DNA of 64,000 bases from Palsa-459 sp035937595 (lineage in GTDB: Bacteria > Actinomycetota > Acidimicrobiia > Acidimicrobiales > RAAP-2), in assembly GCA_035937595.1 (NCBI GenBank), contig DASZHS010000045.1, forward strand, positions 36,709-100,708, given 5' to 3'. Each line of letters starts with the position of its first letter. Position 1 is the first letter of the stretch. This document shows positions 48,864 through 55,923 of this stretch, piece by piece. The notes below the pieces were generated by a model that worked only from the letters and a program-made list of their open reading frames with translations, had not been told where the DNA came from and made no database searches. The translations under genes and the position numbers were made by a program.

Positions 48864-49945
48864 CGTGCTCCTTTGGTCGTGAGTCCGAGCTGGGTCGCAG
48901 GCTCGGACGGTTGGGTGAGAACGAAGGCCTCGGACGGGTCCCACGAGATGGTGACGGCATCACCGGGCTGGATCGCGTCGTGCGCGCCACCGCGGGCGAG
49001 GTTCTGGCGGACGCCCGTCATCTCGGCGCCGTCCGTGAGCCGCACCGTGATCCGCGTCACCATGCCGAGGTAGGCGACGTCGACGACGACACCCGTCGCC
49101 GAGTCGTGGCCGGAGCGGACCTCGCCGGAGGAGAAGTGCAGGCGCTCCGGACGCAGGATCGCGGGGCCGGCGTCCGTCGTGATCACGTTGGAGGTGCCGA
49201 CGAAGGACGCGACGAACCGCGTCGCCGGTTGCTCGTAGACGTCGATGGGGAGGCCGACCTGCTCGATCCGACCGTCCTTGAACACCGCCAGCCGGTCGCT
49301 CATCGTGAGCGCCTCTTCCTGGTCGTGGGTGACGTAGACGAACGTGATCCCGACCTCCCGCTGGATCCGCTTGAGCTCGACCTGCATCTCTTGGCGGAGC
49401 TTGAGGTCGAGCGCGCCGAGCGGCTCGTCGAGCAGGAGCACCTTCGGCTCGTTGACGATGGCGCGCGCCAAGGCGACGCGCTGGCGCTGGCCGCCGGAGA
49501 GCTGCGACGGCTTCCGGCCGCCGAACTGGCCGAGGTGCACCATCTCGAGGGACGCGGCCACCCGTTCGCGGCGACGCGCCCTTGCGACGTGGCGGACCCG
49601 AAGCCCGTACTCGACGTTCTCCATGACCGTGAGGTGCGGGAACAAGGCGTAGTCCTGGAAGACGGTGTTCACCTCGCGCTGGTACGGGGGCAGGCCCGAC
49701 ACGTCGCGGCCGTGCAGCGCGATCCGGCCGGCGTCGAGGCGCTCGAAGCCCGCGATGAGGCGGAGCAGCGTGGTCTTGCCCGACCCCGAAGGCCCGAGCA
49801 GCGTGAAGAACTCCCCGCCCTCGATCACGAGGTCGACCCCGTCCACCGCGGCCTGGTCGCCGAACCGCTTCGTCACTCCCTGCAGCTCGACGCCGGGCGC
49901 ATGGTCACCTTCGACCGGGACTTCGGTCTCCACCCCTGCGAGCAC
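48860..49945 (-). CDS. ABC transporter ATP-binding protein, PotA type
   Basis: A 361-residue ATPase with Walker A GPSGSGKTT, Q-loop VFQDYALFPHLTV, signature QLSGGQRQRVALARA, Walker B KVLLLDEPLGALD and switch THDQEEA. A C-terminal TOBE domain (PAILRPERLHFSSG ... GVVVDVAYLGMVTRITVRL) follows from about residue 270. This is the CUT1/PotA layout. The GTG at 49945 gives a 20-residue lead before the ATPase domain; a GTG at codon 5 is possible. It is the first gene of the operon ATPase - binding protein - permease - permease. It is divergent from the small gene at 50146. Confidence 0.9.
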   Translation of the reverse strand: MLAGVETEVPVEGDHAPGVELQGVTKRFGDQAAVDGVDLVIEGGEFFTLLGPSGSGKTTLLRLIAGFERLDAGRIALHGRDVSGLPPYQREVNTVFQDYALFPHLTVMENVEYGLRVRHVARARRRERVAASLEMVHLGQFGGRKPSQLSGGQRQRVALARAIVNEPKVLLLDEPLGALDLKLRQEMQVELKRIQREVGITFVYVTHDQEEALTMSDRLAVFKDGRIEQVGLPIDVYEQPATRFVASFVGTSNVITTDAGPAILRPERLHFSSGEVRSGHDSATGVVVDVAYLGMVTRITVRLTDGAEMTGVRQNLARGGAHDAIQPGDAVTISWDPSEAFVLTQPSEPATQLGLTTKGAR

Positions 49946-50145
49946 ACCGCGACTATACGTTCGGCCTCTTCACGCCAGGGACCTTGCCAGGGGCTGCCCA
50001 GCAAGTGATCGCCGTCACGTCGCGGACTCGGCGACGGCTCGCCGCGCGCGGCGCAGTTGCACTCGGCGCAGATGCGTCCTCTCGTCCGATGGCACCGGCT
50101 GGCGCGCGCTGCGAGAATCGTGCCGGTCGACAAGGAGGACGTGCG

Positions 50146-50427
50146 ATGGGCGGTGACGAGGGCGACGGCCCGGAGGCTGCGGAGCAGCGACTGCTCGACG
50201 GGGAAGAGAGCAAGATCGGCTACACGGGCGGTCGCGGCCTTGGGCACATGTCCGGCGGGCTTCCGCCGCCGGCCGACGAGATCATCTCCGCCAACCGAGA
50301 GTACGAGGCCGAGCACGAGTCTGAGGTGGACGAGCACTACGACGCCATGACGCCCGAGCAGCGGGACAAGGCGTACGTCGATCGCTCGCTGTGGACGCGG
50401 ATCAAGCAGTTCTGGGTGGGGGTGTAG
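50146..50427 (+). CDS. Small acidic protein of unknown function
   Basis: A 93-residue acidic protein (GGDEGDGPEAAEQRLLDGEE...) with a conserved-looking centre SKIGYTGGRGLGHMSGGLPPPADEI and a C-terminal helix YVDRSLWTRIKQFWVGV that could be amphipathic and membrane-associating. The ATG at 50146 is set by AAGGAGG at 50132-50138. I do not recognise the family. It is divergent from the PotA-type gene and converges on the propeller gene. Confidence 0.65.
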   Translation: MGGDEGDGPEAAEQRLLDGEESKIGYTGGRGLGHMSGGLPPPADEIISANREYEAEHESEVDEHYDAMTPEQRDKAYVDRSLWTRIKQFWVGV

Positions 50428-50483
50428 CACCTCGCGCGCACGAGCAGTGAGCTTGCGAGGGGCTCATCGACGGCGTCGGCGAA

Positions 50484-51794
50484 TCATCCACGTCGGGCCG
50501 AAGGCAGGCGCCTCGCGACGAACCGCGTCCCGTCGGATGTCCACAGCGACGCGCCGGGCGTAAAGGCGACCGCACCGTGCGGACCAGCCGGGGCGATGGT
50601 CTCCCAGCTCTGTCCAGTGCTCTGGTGCAGGTACCGCCACGAGTTGCCAGCGTTGGCGCTCACCATCACACCGCCCGGTGCGAACCCGAGGAGACCCCAC
50701 ACCAGCCTGCCGTCGTTGCTCGAGCTGAGCGCCGCGGCGGAGTCCGGCAGGCCGCCGAAGGTGTGCACGGCGTTCCCCATGTTGCCGACGGCAACCTCGT
50801 TCCAGGTGACGCCCTCGTCGTTGCTCCGCCACATCTCGGAGAGCCCCTGCGTCATCCCTTCGCCCAGGAAGCAAGAGGTCAGCCACGACCCTCCCCGGAC
50901 CACCGTCACCGGCGACGCCTGGGTCCTCCCACGACACGGTGAGCTCGCGCGAGCCCACGTCGCGCCACCGGTGTGCGAGACGTACAGCGCTGCCCTGTGA
51001 TGCCACCACGACCCTTCGGTGAACGTGAGCACCCCGGGCGAGGGGCTCGTGACGAACAACGGCGTGCCGTACCAGAGCGGGACCGCCGGAGGGGTGAGGA
51101 CGCGTGCCGCCCTCGCTCGACCGAGTGCAAAGGTCGCGAGGAGCGGCCGACAGCGCAGCCGTCCGCAGCGCTGTCCGAGCAGGACGAGGCTCCTGCCCAC
51201 GACGGCGAAGCTTGGAGCGGGCAACCAGCTGGACCCCGCAAGGAATGCCGGCTGGTTTCCGGGCACGACCAAGGGTCGCCAGGACCTGCCGCCGTCCCGT
51301 GTGACGTAGACCGCCTGGGTGAGCCCGGACTCGACGTAGCCGAGAGAGGGGCTGAGAAAACCGACCGCGGGGACGAAGAAGTACCGGCGCATCGAGAAGG
51401 GTGTGACCCCGCGGATGATCCAGTGTTCGCCTGCATCACTCGTCGAGACGATGTAGCCCGTGCCAGAGATCGGACTGCCCGCGACGGCGAACCCCGTCGT
51501 GGCCGAGAGCATCGATCCGGCGACGACGGTCGTCCCGACTCCCAGCGACGACGACGTCAGCTCTTGGCCCAGCGCCGCAGTGCTCGCGGCGGGGGGAGGG
51601 GTGCGGACGCCCCCACTTCGGCGATGACCACCCGATCCTCCGACGGTGAGCGTCAGCGCAACGATCGACGATGCGACGACCACCACGACGGCGATGACCC
51701 CGATGGTCCAGCGACGTCGACGGAGATGGCGTGCCTCCTCGATGAGCAGCTCGACGTCGGGTGCCGGCGCGGGAGGGCGCGTGAGGAGGGCCAT
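50484..51794 (-). CDS. Membrane-anchored BNR/sialidase-like beta-propeller protein
   Basis: A 436-residue protein with a short cytoplasmic N-terminus ending in LLIEEARHLRRRRW, one transmembrane helix (TIGVIAVVVVVASSIVALTL, residues about 30-49), and a large outside domain. That domain carries five Asp-box-like repeats: STSDAGEHW, VTRDGGRSW, VSHTGGATW, RSNDEGVTW, VSANAGNSW. These mark a sialidase/YCF48-type beta-propeller. Enzymatic sialidase residues are not evident, so a binding or assembly role is more likely. It lies 8 bp after the GntR gene on the same strand and probably belongs to its operon. Its N-terminus resembles that of the divergent protein at 52199. Confidence 0.82.
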   Translation of the reverse strand: MALLTRPPAPAPDVELLIEEARHLRRRRWTIGVIAVVVVVASSIVALTLTVGGSGGHRRSGGVRTPPPAASTAALGQELTSSSLGVGTTVVAGSMLSATTGFAVAGSPISGTGYIVSTSDAGEHWIIRGVTPFSMRRYFFVPAVGFLSPSLGYVESGLTQAVYVTRDGGRSWRPLVVPGNQPAFLAGSSWLPAPSFAVVGRSLVLLGQRCGRLRCRPLLATFALGRARAARVLTPPAVPLWYGTPLFVTSPSPGVLTFTEGSWWHHRAALYVSHTGGATWARASSPCRGRTQASPVTVVRGGSWLTSCFLGEGMTQGLSEMWRSNDEGVTWNEVAVGNMGNAVHTFGGLPDSAAALSSSNDGRLVWGLLGFAPGGVMVSANAGNSWRYLHQSTGQSWETIAPAGPHGAVAFTPGASLWTSDGTRFVARRLPSARRG

Positions 51795-51802
51795 CCGTCT
51801 GC

Positions 51803-52150
51803 CTAGGACACGCCCTCGATGAGCTCGATGACCTCATCGGAGCGGTAGCCGTGCTTCTTGGCGTAGTCGAGCAGCTCGTGGACCTTGGTCAGCACCGCGC
51901 CACGTTCGAGGGTGCCGGCGACCGTGATGCCGCGTCCTCTCCGGAACTCGAGCAGGCCCTCGTCGCGAAGCTGGTGCAGTGCGCGCAGCACGGTGTTCGT
52001 GTTCACGCCGAGGACCTTGGCCAGGTCCTTCGCCAGCGGGAGCCGCTCGCCGGGCTTCGCCTCGCCGTCGGCGATCGCCCTGCGGATGTCGGCCGCCACC
52101 TGCTCGAAGAGCGGCACCTTGGGCTCAGGCTCGAGCTTGCTCAGATCCAT
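51803..52150 (-). CDS. GntR-family regulator, YtrA-like
   Basis: A 115-residue protein made of a GntR winged helix (VPLFEQVAADIRRAIADGEAKPGERLPLAKDLAKVLGVNTNTVLRALHQLRDEGLLEFRRGRG, residues about 11-73) and a short C-terminal helical dimerisation tail. This size and layout match the YtrA subfamily, which usually controls nearby membrane-transport or cell-envelope genes in response to envelope stress. It is transcribed with the propeller gene and divergent from the protein at 52199, so it probably controls both. An inverted repeat sits two bases upstream of its start. Confidence 0.9.
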   Translation of the reverse strand: MDLSKLEPEPKVPLFEQVAADIRRAIADGEAKPGERLPLAKDLAKVLGVNTNTVLRALHQLRDEGLLEFRRGRGITVAGTLERGAVLTKVHELLDYAKKHGYRSDEVIELIEGVS

Positions 52151-52151
52151 T

Positions 52152-52170
52152 GTGCCGGTTAACTTAGCAC
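52152..52170. promoter_or_regulatory. Inverted repeat GTGC-N11-GCAC, candidate GntR operator
   Basis: GTGC at 52152-52155 and GCAC at 52167-52170 form an inverted repeat around an AT-rich centre (GGTTAACTTA). It occupies most of the 48-bp divergent promoter between the GntR gene and the gene at 52199, which suits autoregulation and control of both sides. Confidence 0.45.
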
Positions 52171-52198
52171 CATCGAATCAGCGGGGAGGCGAGGCGTC

Positions 52199-53143
52199 GT
52201 GACGCTTCTGGCGGAGGAGCAGCATCGTCACATCCCCGACGCGAACCCCGGCGACGCCGAGGCGCTGATCAAGGAAGCACGGCGCCGCCGTCGGCGCAGG
52301 TGGTTGGTATCGACGTGCGTCGCCTTGGGCGCGGTCGGGGCGGTTGGCGGACTCGCCCTCACGAGTTCGTCTCCGACACCACGGGGACCTCCTTCGCGAC
52401 CACACGCCACACCGCCGCGGGTGTCTCCCTCACCTGCCGAGGTGGCGTTCGTTCGCCTCGTCGCTCGCGGCAGCAGCGGGACGTTCCAGGCCACCTACGA
52501 GGTGCGGGGTGACCTCGTGCCCTATTGGGGACCGCGCTGGATCGTGTCGGTGGCGCACGAAGGGTGGGGACCCGGCGGCGGGTCGCTTGGCAGGTGGTCG
52601 TACCTGCTCAGGTCGAGCGTCGCGGGCACCGTCCAGTGGATCGAGAGGGGCAACCGATACGTCGACTGCTACCGGCACAACCGGGCCGCGGTGGGCCAGC
52701 TGTCGGTGTCGAGCAGCTGGCGATGTGGCGCGGGGACGAACTGGGCGTCGATTGGGTTCTCCTACCTCGGCCTGCCGTTCGTCCCAGAGCAGGTCGTACG
52801 CGACCTGCAAGCGGCCATCGACAACCAGGGATGGGATCCGAGCGGTCGCCGCTTCAGCTCCGTGGTGCTGATCTCTCGGACAAGTCCGAGCCTCGGTCGT
52901 GAGTCGTGCCTCCGCAGCACGGTTCGAGTGGGCCGAATCGGGGTCGCGCTCGGCGGCGTTCAGTCCATCTCGACGTGGTGCCACAACGCGAGGGGTCTTC
53001 CCGTCTTCTTCCACAGCAGTGGGCACGATCGAGGAACGCTCTGGAACGACGTGCGACTCCTCTCGTTCGGTACGGCCCCGTCGGCGCAGCTACTGAACCC
53101 GATCGCAGCACCGCGAGCTGCGGTGCCCCTGCCGGCGATGTGA
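52199..53143 (+). CDS. Membrane-anchored extracytoplasmic protein of unknown function
   Basis: A 314-residue protein with N-terminal ALIKEARRRRRRRW followed by one transmembrane helix (LVSTCVALGAVGAVGGLAL) and a Pro/Ser/Thr-rich linker. A globular outside domain of about 230 residues contains six or more cysteines (VDCYRHN, SSWRCGAG, RESCLRST, STWCHNARG), which suggests disulfides. I do not recognise the domain. The anchor motif resembles that of the beta-propeller protein on the other side of the GntR gene. GTG at 52199 is the probable start. Confidence 0.7.
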   Translation: MTLLAEEQHRHIPDANPGDAEALIKEARRRRRRRWLVSTCVALGAVGAVGGLALTSSSPTPRGPPSRPHATPPRVSPSPAEVAFVRLVARGSSGTFQATYEVRGDLVPYWGPRWIVSVAHEGWGPGGGSLGRWSYLLRSSVAGTVQWIERGNRYVDCYRHNRAAVGQLSVSSSWRCGAGTNWASIGFSYLGLPFVPEQVVRDLQAAIDNQGWDPSGRRFSSVVLISRTSPSLGRESCLRSTVRVGRIGVALGGVQSISTWCHNARGLPVFFHSSGHDRGTLWNDVRLLSFGTAPSAQLLNPIAAPRAAVPLPAM

Positions 53144-53303
53144 GCTCGAGGAGCGCGGCGAAGCGCCCGGGCCAACTGCCCCCACGTCCCGAGCTGGGAC
53201 GCCGTCGTGCTCGATCCCACGCTTCGCATCGGTTCGGGTCGCCGGCCGACGCGGACTCCGGTAGGCCGCCACCGGCGAAGACGGGCGTTTGGGTCCGTGC
53301 CTG

Positions 53304-53329
53304 TCACCGTTCCCGAGCGGGTGACGGTG
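53304..53329 (-). terminator. Hairpin downstream of tRNA-Gly
   Basis: On the minus strand CACCGT-CA-CCCG-CT-CGGG-A-ACGGTG can fold into an interrupted stem directly after the tRNA 3' end. It lacks a clear U-run. It is a plausible transcription end or processing structure. Confidence 0.4.
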
Positions 53330-53336
53330 CACGGAG

Positions 53337-53407
53337 AGCGGGTGACGGGAATCGAACCCGCATGACCAGCTTGGAAGGCTGGAGCTCTGCCATTGAGCTA
53401 CACCCGC
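53337..53407 (-). tRNA. trnG: tRNA-Gly (anticodon UCC)
   Basis: A 71-nt cloverleaf on the minus strand. The acceptor stem GCGGGTG pairs with CACCCGC, followed by discriminator T. The D-arm is GCTC-AATGGCA-GAGC. The anticodon stem CCAGC/GCTGG has loop CTTCCAA and anticodon TCC at genome 53375-53373. The T-arm is GCGGG-TTCGATT-CCCGT. CCA is not encoded. It lies between the unknown membrane protein (plus) and the globin gene (plus), which is transcribed away from it. Confidence 0.95.
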
Positions 53408-53442
53408 GCGGCGGCGAGTCTACGGCCACCTAACTTTGAGAT

Positions 53443-53814
53443 GTGACGACGCCGTCGCTGTATGACCGCGTCGGCGGAGCACCGTTCTTCGTCGAGCTCA
53501 TCGACCGTTTCTACGACGGCGTCGCCGCCGACCCGTTGCTCCGCCCGATGTACCCCGACGACCTCACCGACTCGCGACGGCACCTGGCGCTGTTCCTCAT
53601 GCAGTACTGGGGCGGCCCCACCACCTACAGCGAGGAGCGGGGCCACCCGCGGCTCCGACGCCGCCACGCCCCACACGTCGTCGACGTCGCTGCACGCGAC
53701 GCGTGGCTCACGCACATGCGCGCGGCCCTGGCGGCCATGCCGCTCGAGCCCGCGGACCTCGACGAGCTCTCGGACTACCTGGAGACGACGGCCAACCAGC
53801 TCCGCAACGCGTGA
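53443..53814 (+). CDS. glbO: Group II truncated hemoglobin
   Basis: A 123-residue truncated globin. LYDRVGGAPFFVELIDRFYDGVAADPLLRPMYP is the usual start. FLMQYWGGPTTYSEERGHPRLRRRHAP contains the Tyr of the distal pocket and the proximal His (in RRHAP), and RDAWLTHM supplies the group II Trp. It closely follows the GlbO pattern of actinobacteria, a heme protein that binds O2 and reacts with peroxides or NO. The GTG at 53443 is the likely start. It converges on the RDD gene, 3 bp apart. Confidence 0.93.
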   Translation: MTTPSLYDRVGGAPFFVELIDRFYDGVAADPLLRPMYPDDLTDSRRHLALFLMQYWGGPTTYSEERGHPRLRRRHAPHVVDVAARDAWLTHMRAALAAMPLEPADLDELSDYLETTANQLRNA

Positions 53815-53817
53815 GCT

Positions 53818-54771
53818 TCAGTCGTCGGGGCGACGCAACCAGGGAAGTGACGCGCCACGTGCCTGCCAGTGGTACACGACGCAGGTGCCGGCCGCGAGGT
53901 CGTGGAGGGTGCGGCGGTCCGCTCGGACCTCGATCTCGACGAGGCAGAGGAACCAGAAGGCGATCGAGAACGGCAAGACGAGCGTCCGGATGTTCGCCGC
54001 ACGGCCCTTGATGGCGTGGCCCTCGGAGGTCACCACGTGTGCACCGAGGATCGCCATGCCGATCGTGCGCCCCGACAGCGTCCACTGCACGGTGAAGTAC
54101 AAGAAGCCCCAGACGACGACGGCGATGATGCCGACGAGCCGGTGGCTCTCCACGTTGTAGCTGTTACCCGAGAACAGCTTCACCGCCTGCTCGACCCCCG
54201 CGGAGAGCAGGAGGAACAGGCCCCAGATCGCGCCGATGTCCGCGAGGAAGGCCAAGAGCCGGGTGACCCCGCCGGCGTACTGGCCCTCGCGGGTCGAGCC
54301 GCTCGGCGGAGGCGCGGACTGGGGCGGCCGCTTCGGACGGCCTTCGGTGCGGCGCTTGAAGAGCGTGACGGTGTCGAGGAGGTCGTCGAGGGAGACGACC
54401 TCGCGCCGCAGGAACCCGAGGAACTCGCCGAGCATGCCGGTCGTCGACTGCGCGACGATCTCTCCGAGGTTCGCCTTGGCGACGATCGCGTCGATGTCGA
54501 TCTTGTCAGCGATGGCGTTGACGTCGATGCGCGCGACGATGCGATCGATGTCGATGCGATCCACGATCTCGTTGGCGTCCACCCGTGCGATGATCGCGTC
54601 GACGTCGACGTTGGCCATTAGGGCGTTGAGATCGACACGCTGCACGATCGCGTTCACGTCGACCTGCCGGATGATCTCGTCGACGTCGATCAGCTCGATG
54701 ATCCGACGCACGACCTGCTCGGCGACGGCCTGGGGGAGCCGCTCGAGGGGTCCAAGTCGGCGTGGCGTCAC
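53818..54771 (-). CDS. RDD-family membrane protein with N-terminal nonapeptide repeats
   Basis: A 317-residue protein. Residues 29-106 consist of about eight consecutive nine-residue repeats of the form (V/I)(D/N)xIVxRVD, each ending in Asp, for example VNAIVQRVD and VDAIIARVD. Then come a hydrophilic linker with PPPSG, and an RDD domain (about 165-300) with three hydrophobic segments (LLAFLADIGAIWGLFLLLSAG; GIIAVVVWGFLYFTVQWTLSGRTIGMAILG; LPFSIAFWFLCLVEI). RDD domains have been proposed as transporters or membrane anchors, but their function is mostly unknown. The GTG start at 54771 has no strong ribosome site. The repeats lie on the N-terminal, probably cytoplasmic, side. Confidence 0.85.
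   Translation of the reverse strand: MTPRRLGPLERLPQAVAEQVVRRIIELIDVDEIIRQVDVNAIVQRVDLNALMANVDVDAIIARVDANEIVDRIDIDRIVARIDVNAIADKIDIDAIVAKANLGEIVAQSTTGMLGEFLGFLRREVVSLDDLLDTVTLFKRRTEGRPKRPPQSAPPPSGSTREGQYAGGVTRLLAFLADIGAIWGLFLLLSAGVEQAVKLFSGNSYNVESHRLVGIIAVVVWGFLYFTVQWTLSGRTIGMAILGAHVVTSEGHAIKGRAANIRTLVLPFSIAFWFLCLVEIEVRADRRTLHDLAAGTCVVYHWQARGASLPWLRRPDD
54454..54687 (-). repeat. 27-bp-period tandem repeat inside the RDD gene
   Basis: Eight to nine in-frame units of 27 bp encode the nonapeptide array (residues 29-106 of the RDD protein). Units differ at the DNA level (gatGCG/gatGTCgatCG variants) but keep the period and the Asp codon, which suggests an old, selected repeat rather than a recent expansion. 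Confidence 0.8.
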
Positions 54772-55074
54772 GGCCCGGCGCCAACGTGAGCGTGCACGCG
54801 GACATCATGGCACCGCACGGGGCCCCGCTTCGCAGGAACGCCACACGGTGCACGATGACGATGACCGCTACCCTTCCCGAGTGGTCGCGCACCGCCGTCG
54901 CGCCTGCGCGAACCGCGCGCCGTGCGCGCGCCCCCCGTCGCTGCACTGTCTGCGGACCACGGACGACGGCGATGGCGGTGCGGACGCGATCGTGCGCGGC
55001 GTCCGCGCGCTCGTTCTTCGGCCAGGACACCAGGGTCGCGGCGACCGACGTCGGCACCATGACACGGGCAGGAC
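54772..55074. other. 303-bp region without a convincing gene
   Basis: Two overlapping plus-strand frames are open here. One, from GTG 54848, ends in a TGA that overlaps the thioredoxin gene start (GTGA), but its product is Arg/His/Asp-rich and unlike any family. The other (ATG 54855) has a CxxC but runs into the next gene out of frame. Neither has a ribosome site. It probably holds the divergent promoters of the RDD and thioredoxin-like genes. Confidence 0.4.
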
Positions 55075-55584
55075 GTGACGAGGCGGCTCACCCCCGAGGA
55101 GGCCGCCGCCGTGCTCGCCTCGGCGACGCCCATCTCCCCGGGACGCGTGCCGTCGCGCGCGGTGCGCACGACGCTCGTCGGTGAGGACGAGACCGGCAGA
55201 GCGAGCCAGCGCTCGTTCAACGGCCCGACGCTCGTGGTCTTCCTGTCGACGACCTGTGACGGCTGCAGGGACCTGGCCGAGCTGGTGCGCCGAGGTCGTG
55301 GCGCCACCGAGGTCCTGGGCGTCCTGCGGCGACCGGTCTCCGGGCTGCCCGATGCGGCGGTCGACGCGTTCGTGGGTCGGAGCGGCGCGTGGCTGCTCGG
55401 CGACGACGCCTTCGACGCGCTCGACGTGCGATCGGCGCCCTACTTCTGCCTTGTCGACGCGACGGGCACGGTCCTCATCGAGGGCGTCGCCTTCGGCAGC
55501 GCCCACGTCGAGGACCACGTCGCCCGCGCTCTCGCGGGCCGCCCCGCGCCCGACGTCGTGCGCCTCACGCCCGAGGCCACCTGA
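55075..55584 (+). CDS. Thioredoxin-like domain protein
   Basis: A 169-residue soluble protein with a thioredoxin-fold core. TLVVFLSTTCDGCRDLAELV supplies the strand and CxxC active site (CDGC, residues about 62-65). RSAPYFCLVDATGTVLIEG contains the cis-proline position and the last strand. The N-terminal 45 residues look like an extended, less structured lead (no signal peptide), so a cytosolic redox role is likely. GTG at 55075 is the probable start. A short cysteine-rich protein gene follows 30 bp downstream on the same strand. Confidence 0.8.
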   Translation: MTRRLTPEEAAAVLASATPISPGRVPSRAVRTTLVGEDETGRASQRSFNGPTLVVFLSTTCDGCRDLAELVRRGRGATEVLGVLRRPVSGLPDAAVDAFVGRSGAWLLGDDAFDALDVRSAPYFCLVDATGTVLIEGVAFGSAHVEDHVARALAGRPAPDVVRLTPEAT

Positions 55585-55614
55585 GATGTCACAGGGCACC
55601 GTCACGCTCTCCTC

Positions 55615-55866
55615 ATGGCGCACGACCGACTCGAGCTACGGCCGCGGGACACCGGCGACGACGACGAAGACGTCGCGATCACGATCGAGTGCGACCGCTG
55701 CGCGCTGCAGGGGTCCTCGGCCTGCAGGGGCTGCCTCGTCAGCTTCGTCCTCGACCGGGCACCTGGGGACGCCGTCATCATCGACGCCGACGAGGCGCGG
55801 GCGCTGCGCGTGCTCACCGACGCCGGCCTCCTGCCCGCGTCACGGTTCGAGGCCAGCGCCTCCTAG
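55615..55866 (+). CDS. Small cysteine-rich (CxxC / CxxC) protein of unknown function
   Basis: An 83-residue protein with IECDRCALQGSSACRGCLVSFVLDR (residues about 24-48). The two CxxC pairs are arranged as a likely zinc knuckle or a small redox site. The rest (AVIIDADEARALRVLTDAGLLP) looks like a helix-strand unit. The pattern is conserved among actinobacterial hypothetical proteins as far as I recall, but without a name. It is located between the thioredoxin-like gene and the pimB-type gene. Confidence 0.7.
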   Translation: MAHDRLELRPRDTGDDDEDVAITIECDRCALQGSSACRGCLVSFVLDRAPGDAVIIDADEARALRVLTDAGLLPASRFEASAS

Positions 55867-55923
55867 GCGCGCGCGTCCCAGCCGCTCGCCGGCGCCCGCG
55901 CGGGCGGACCGACGCGAGTTCCT

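Noticed and set aside
53315..53348. 13-bp direct repeat GAGCGGGTGACGG at the tRNA-Gly 3' end (53315-53327 and 53336-53348), which might be an attachment site remnant
   Set aside because: The copies are only 21 bp apart, no integrase or mobile gene is nearby, and the outer copy is better explained as part of a hairpin after the tRNA.
54848..55078. Short plus-strand ORF overlapping the thioredoxin-like gene by GTGA
   Set aside because: Its product is Arg/His/Asp-rich and has no ribosome site. A second frame is equally open, so the overlap alone is not enough.
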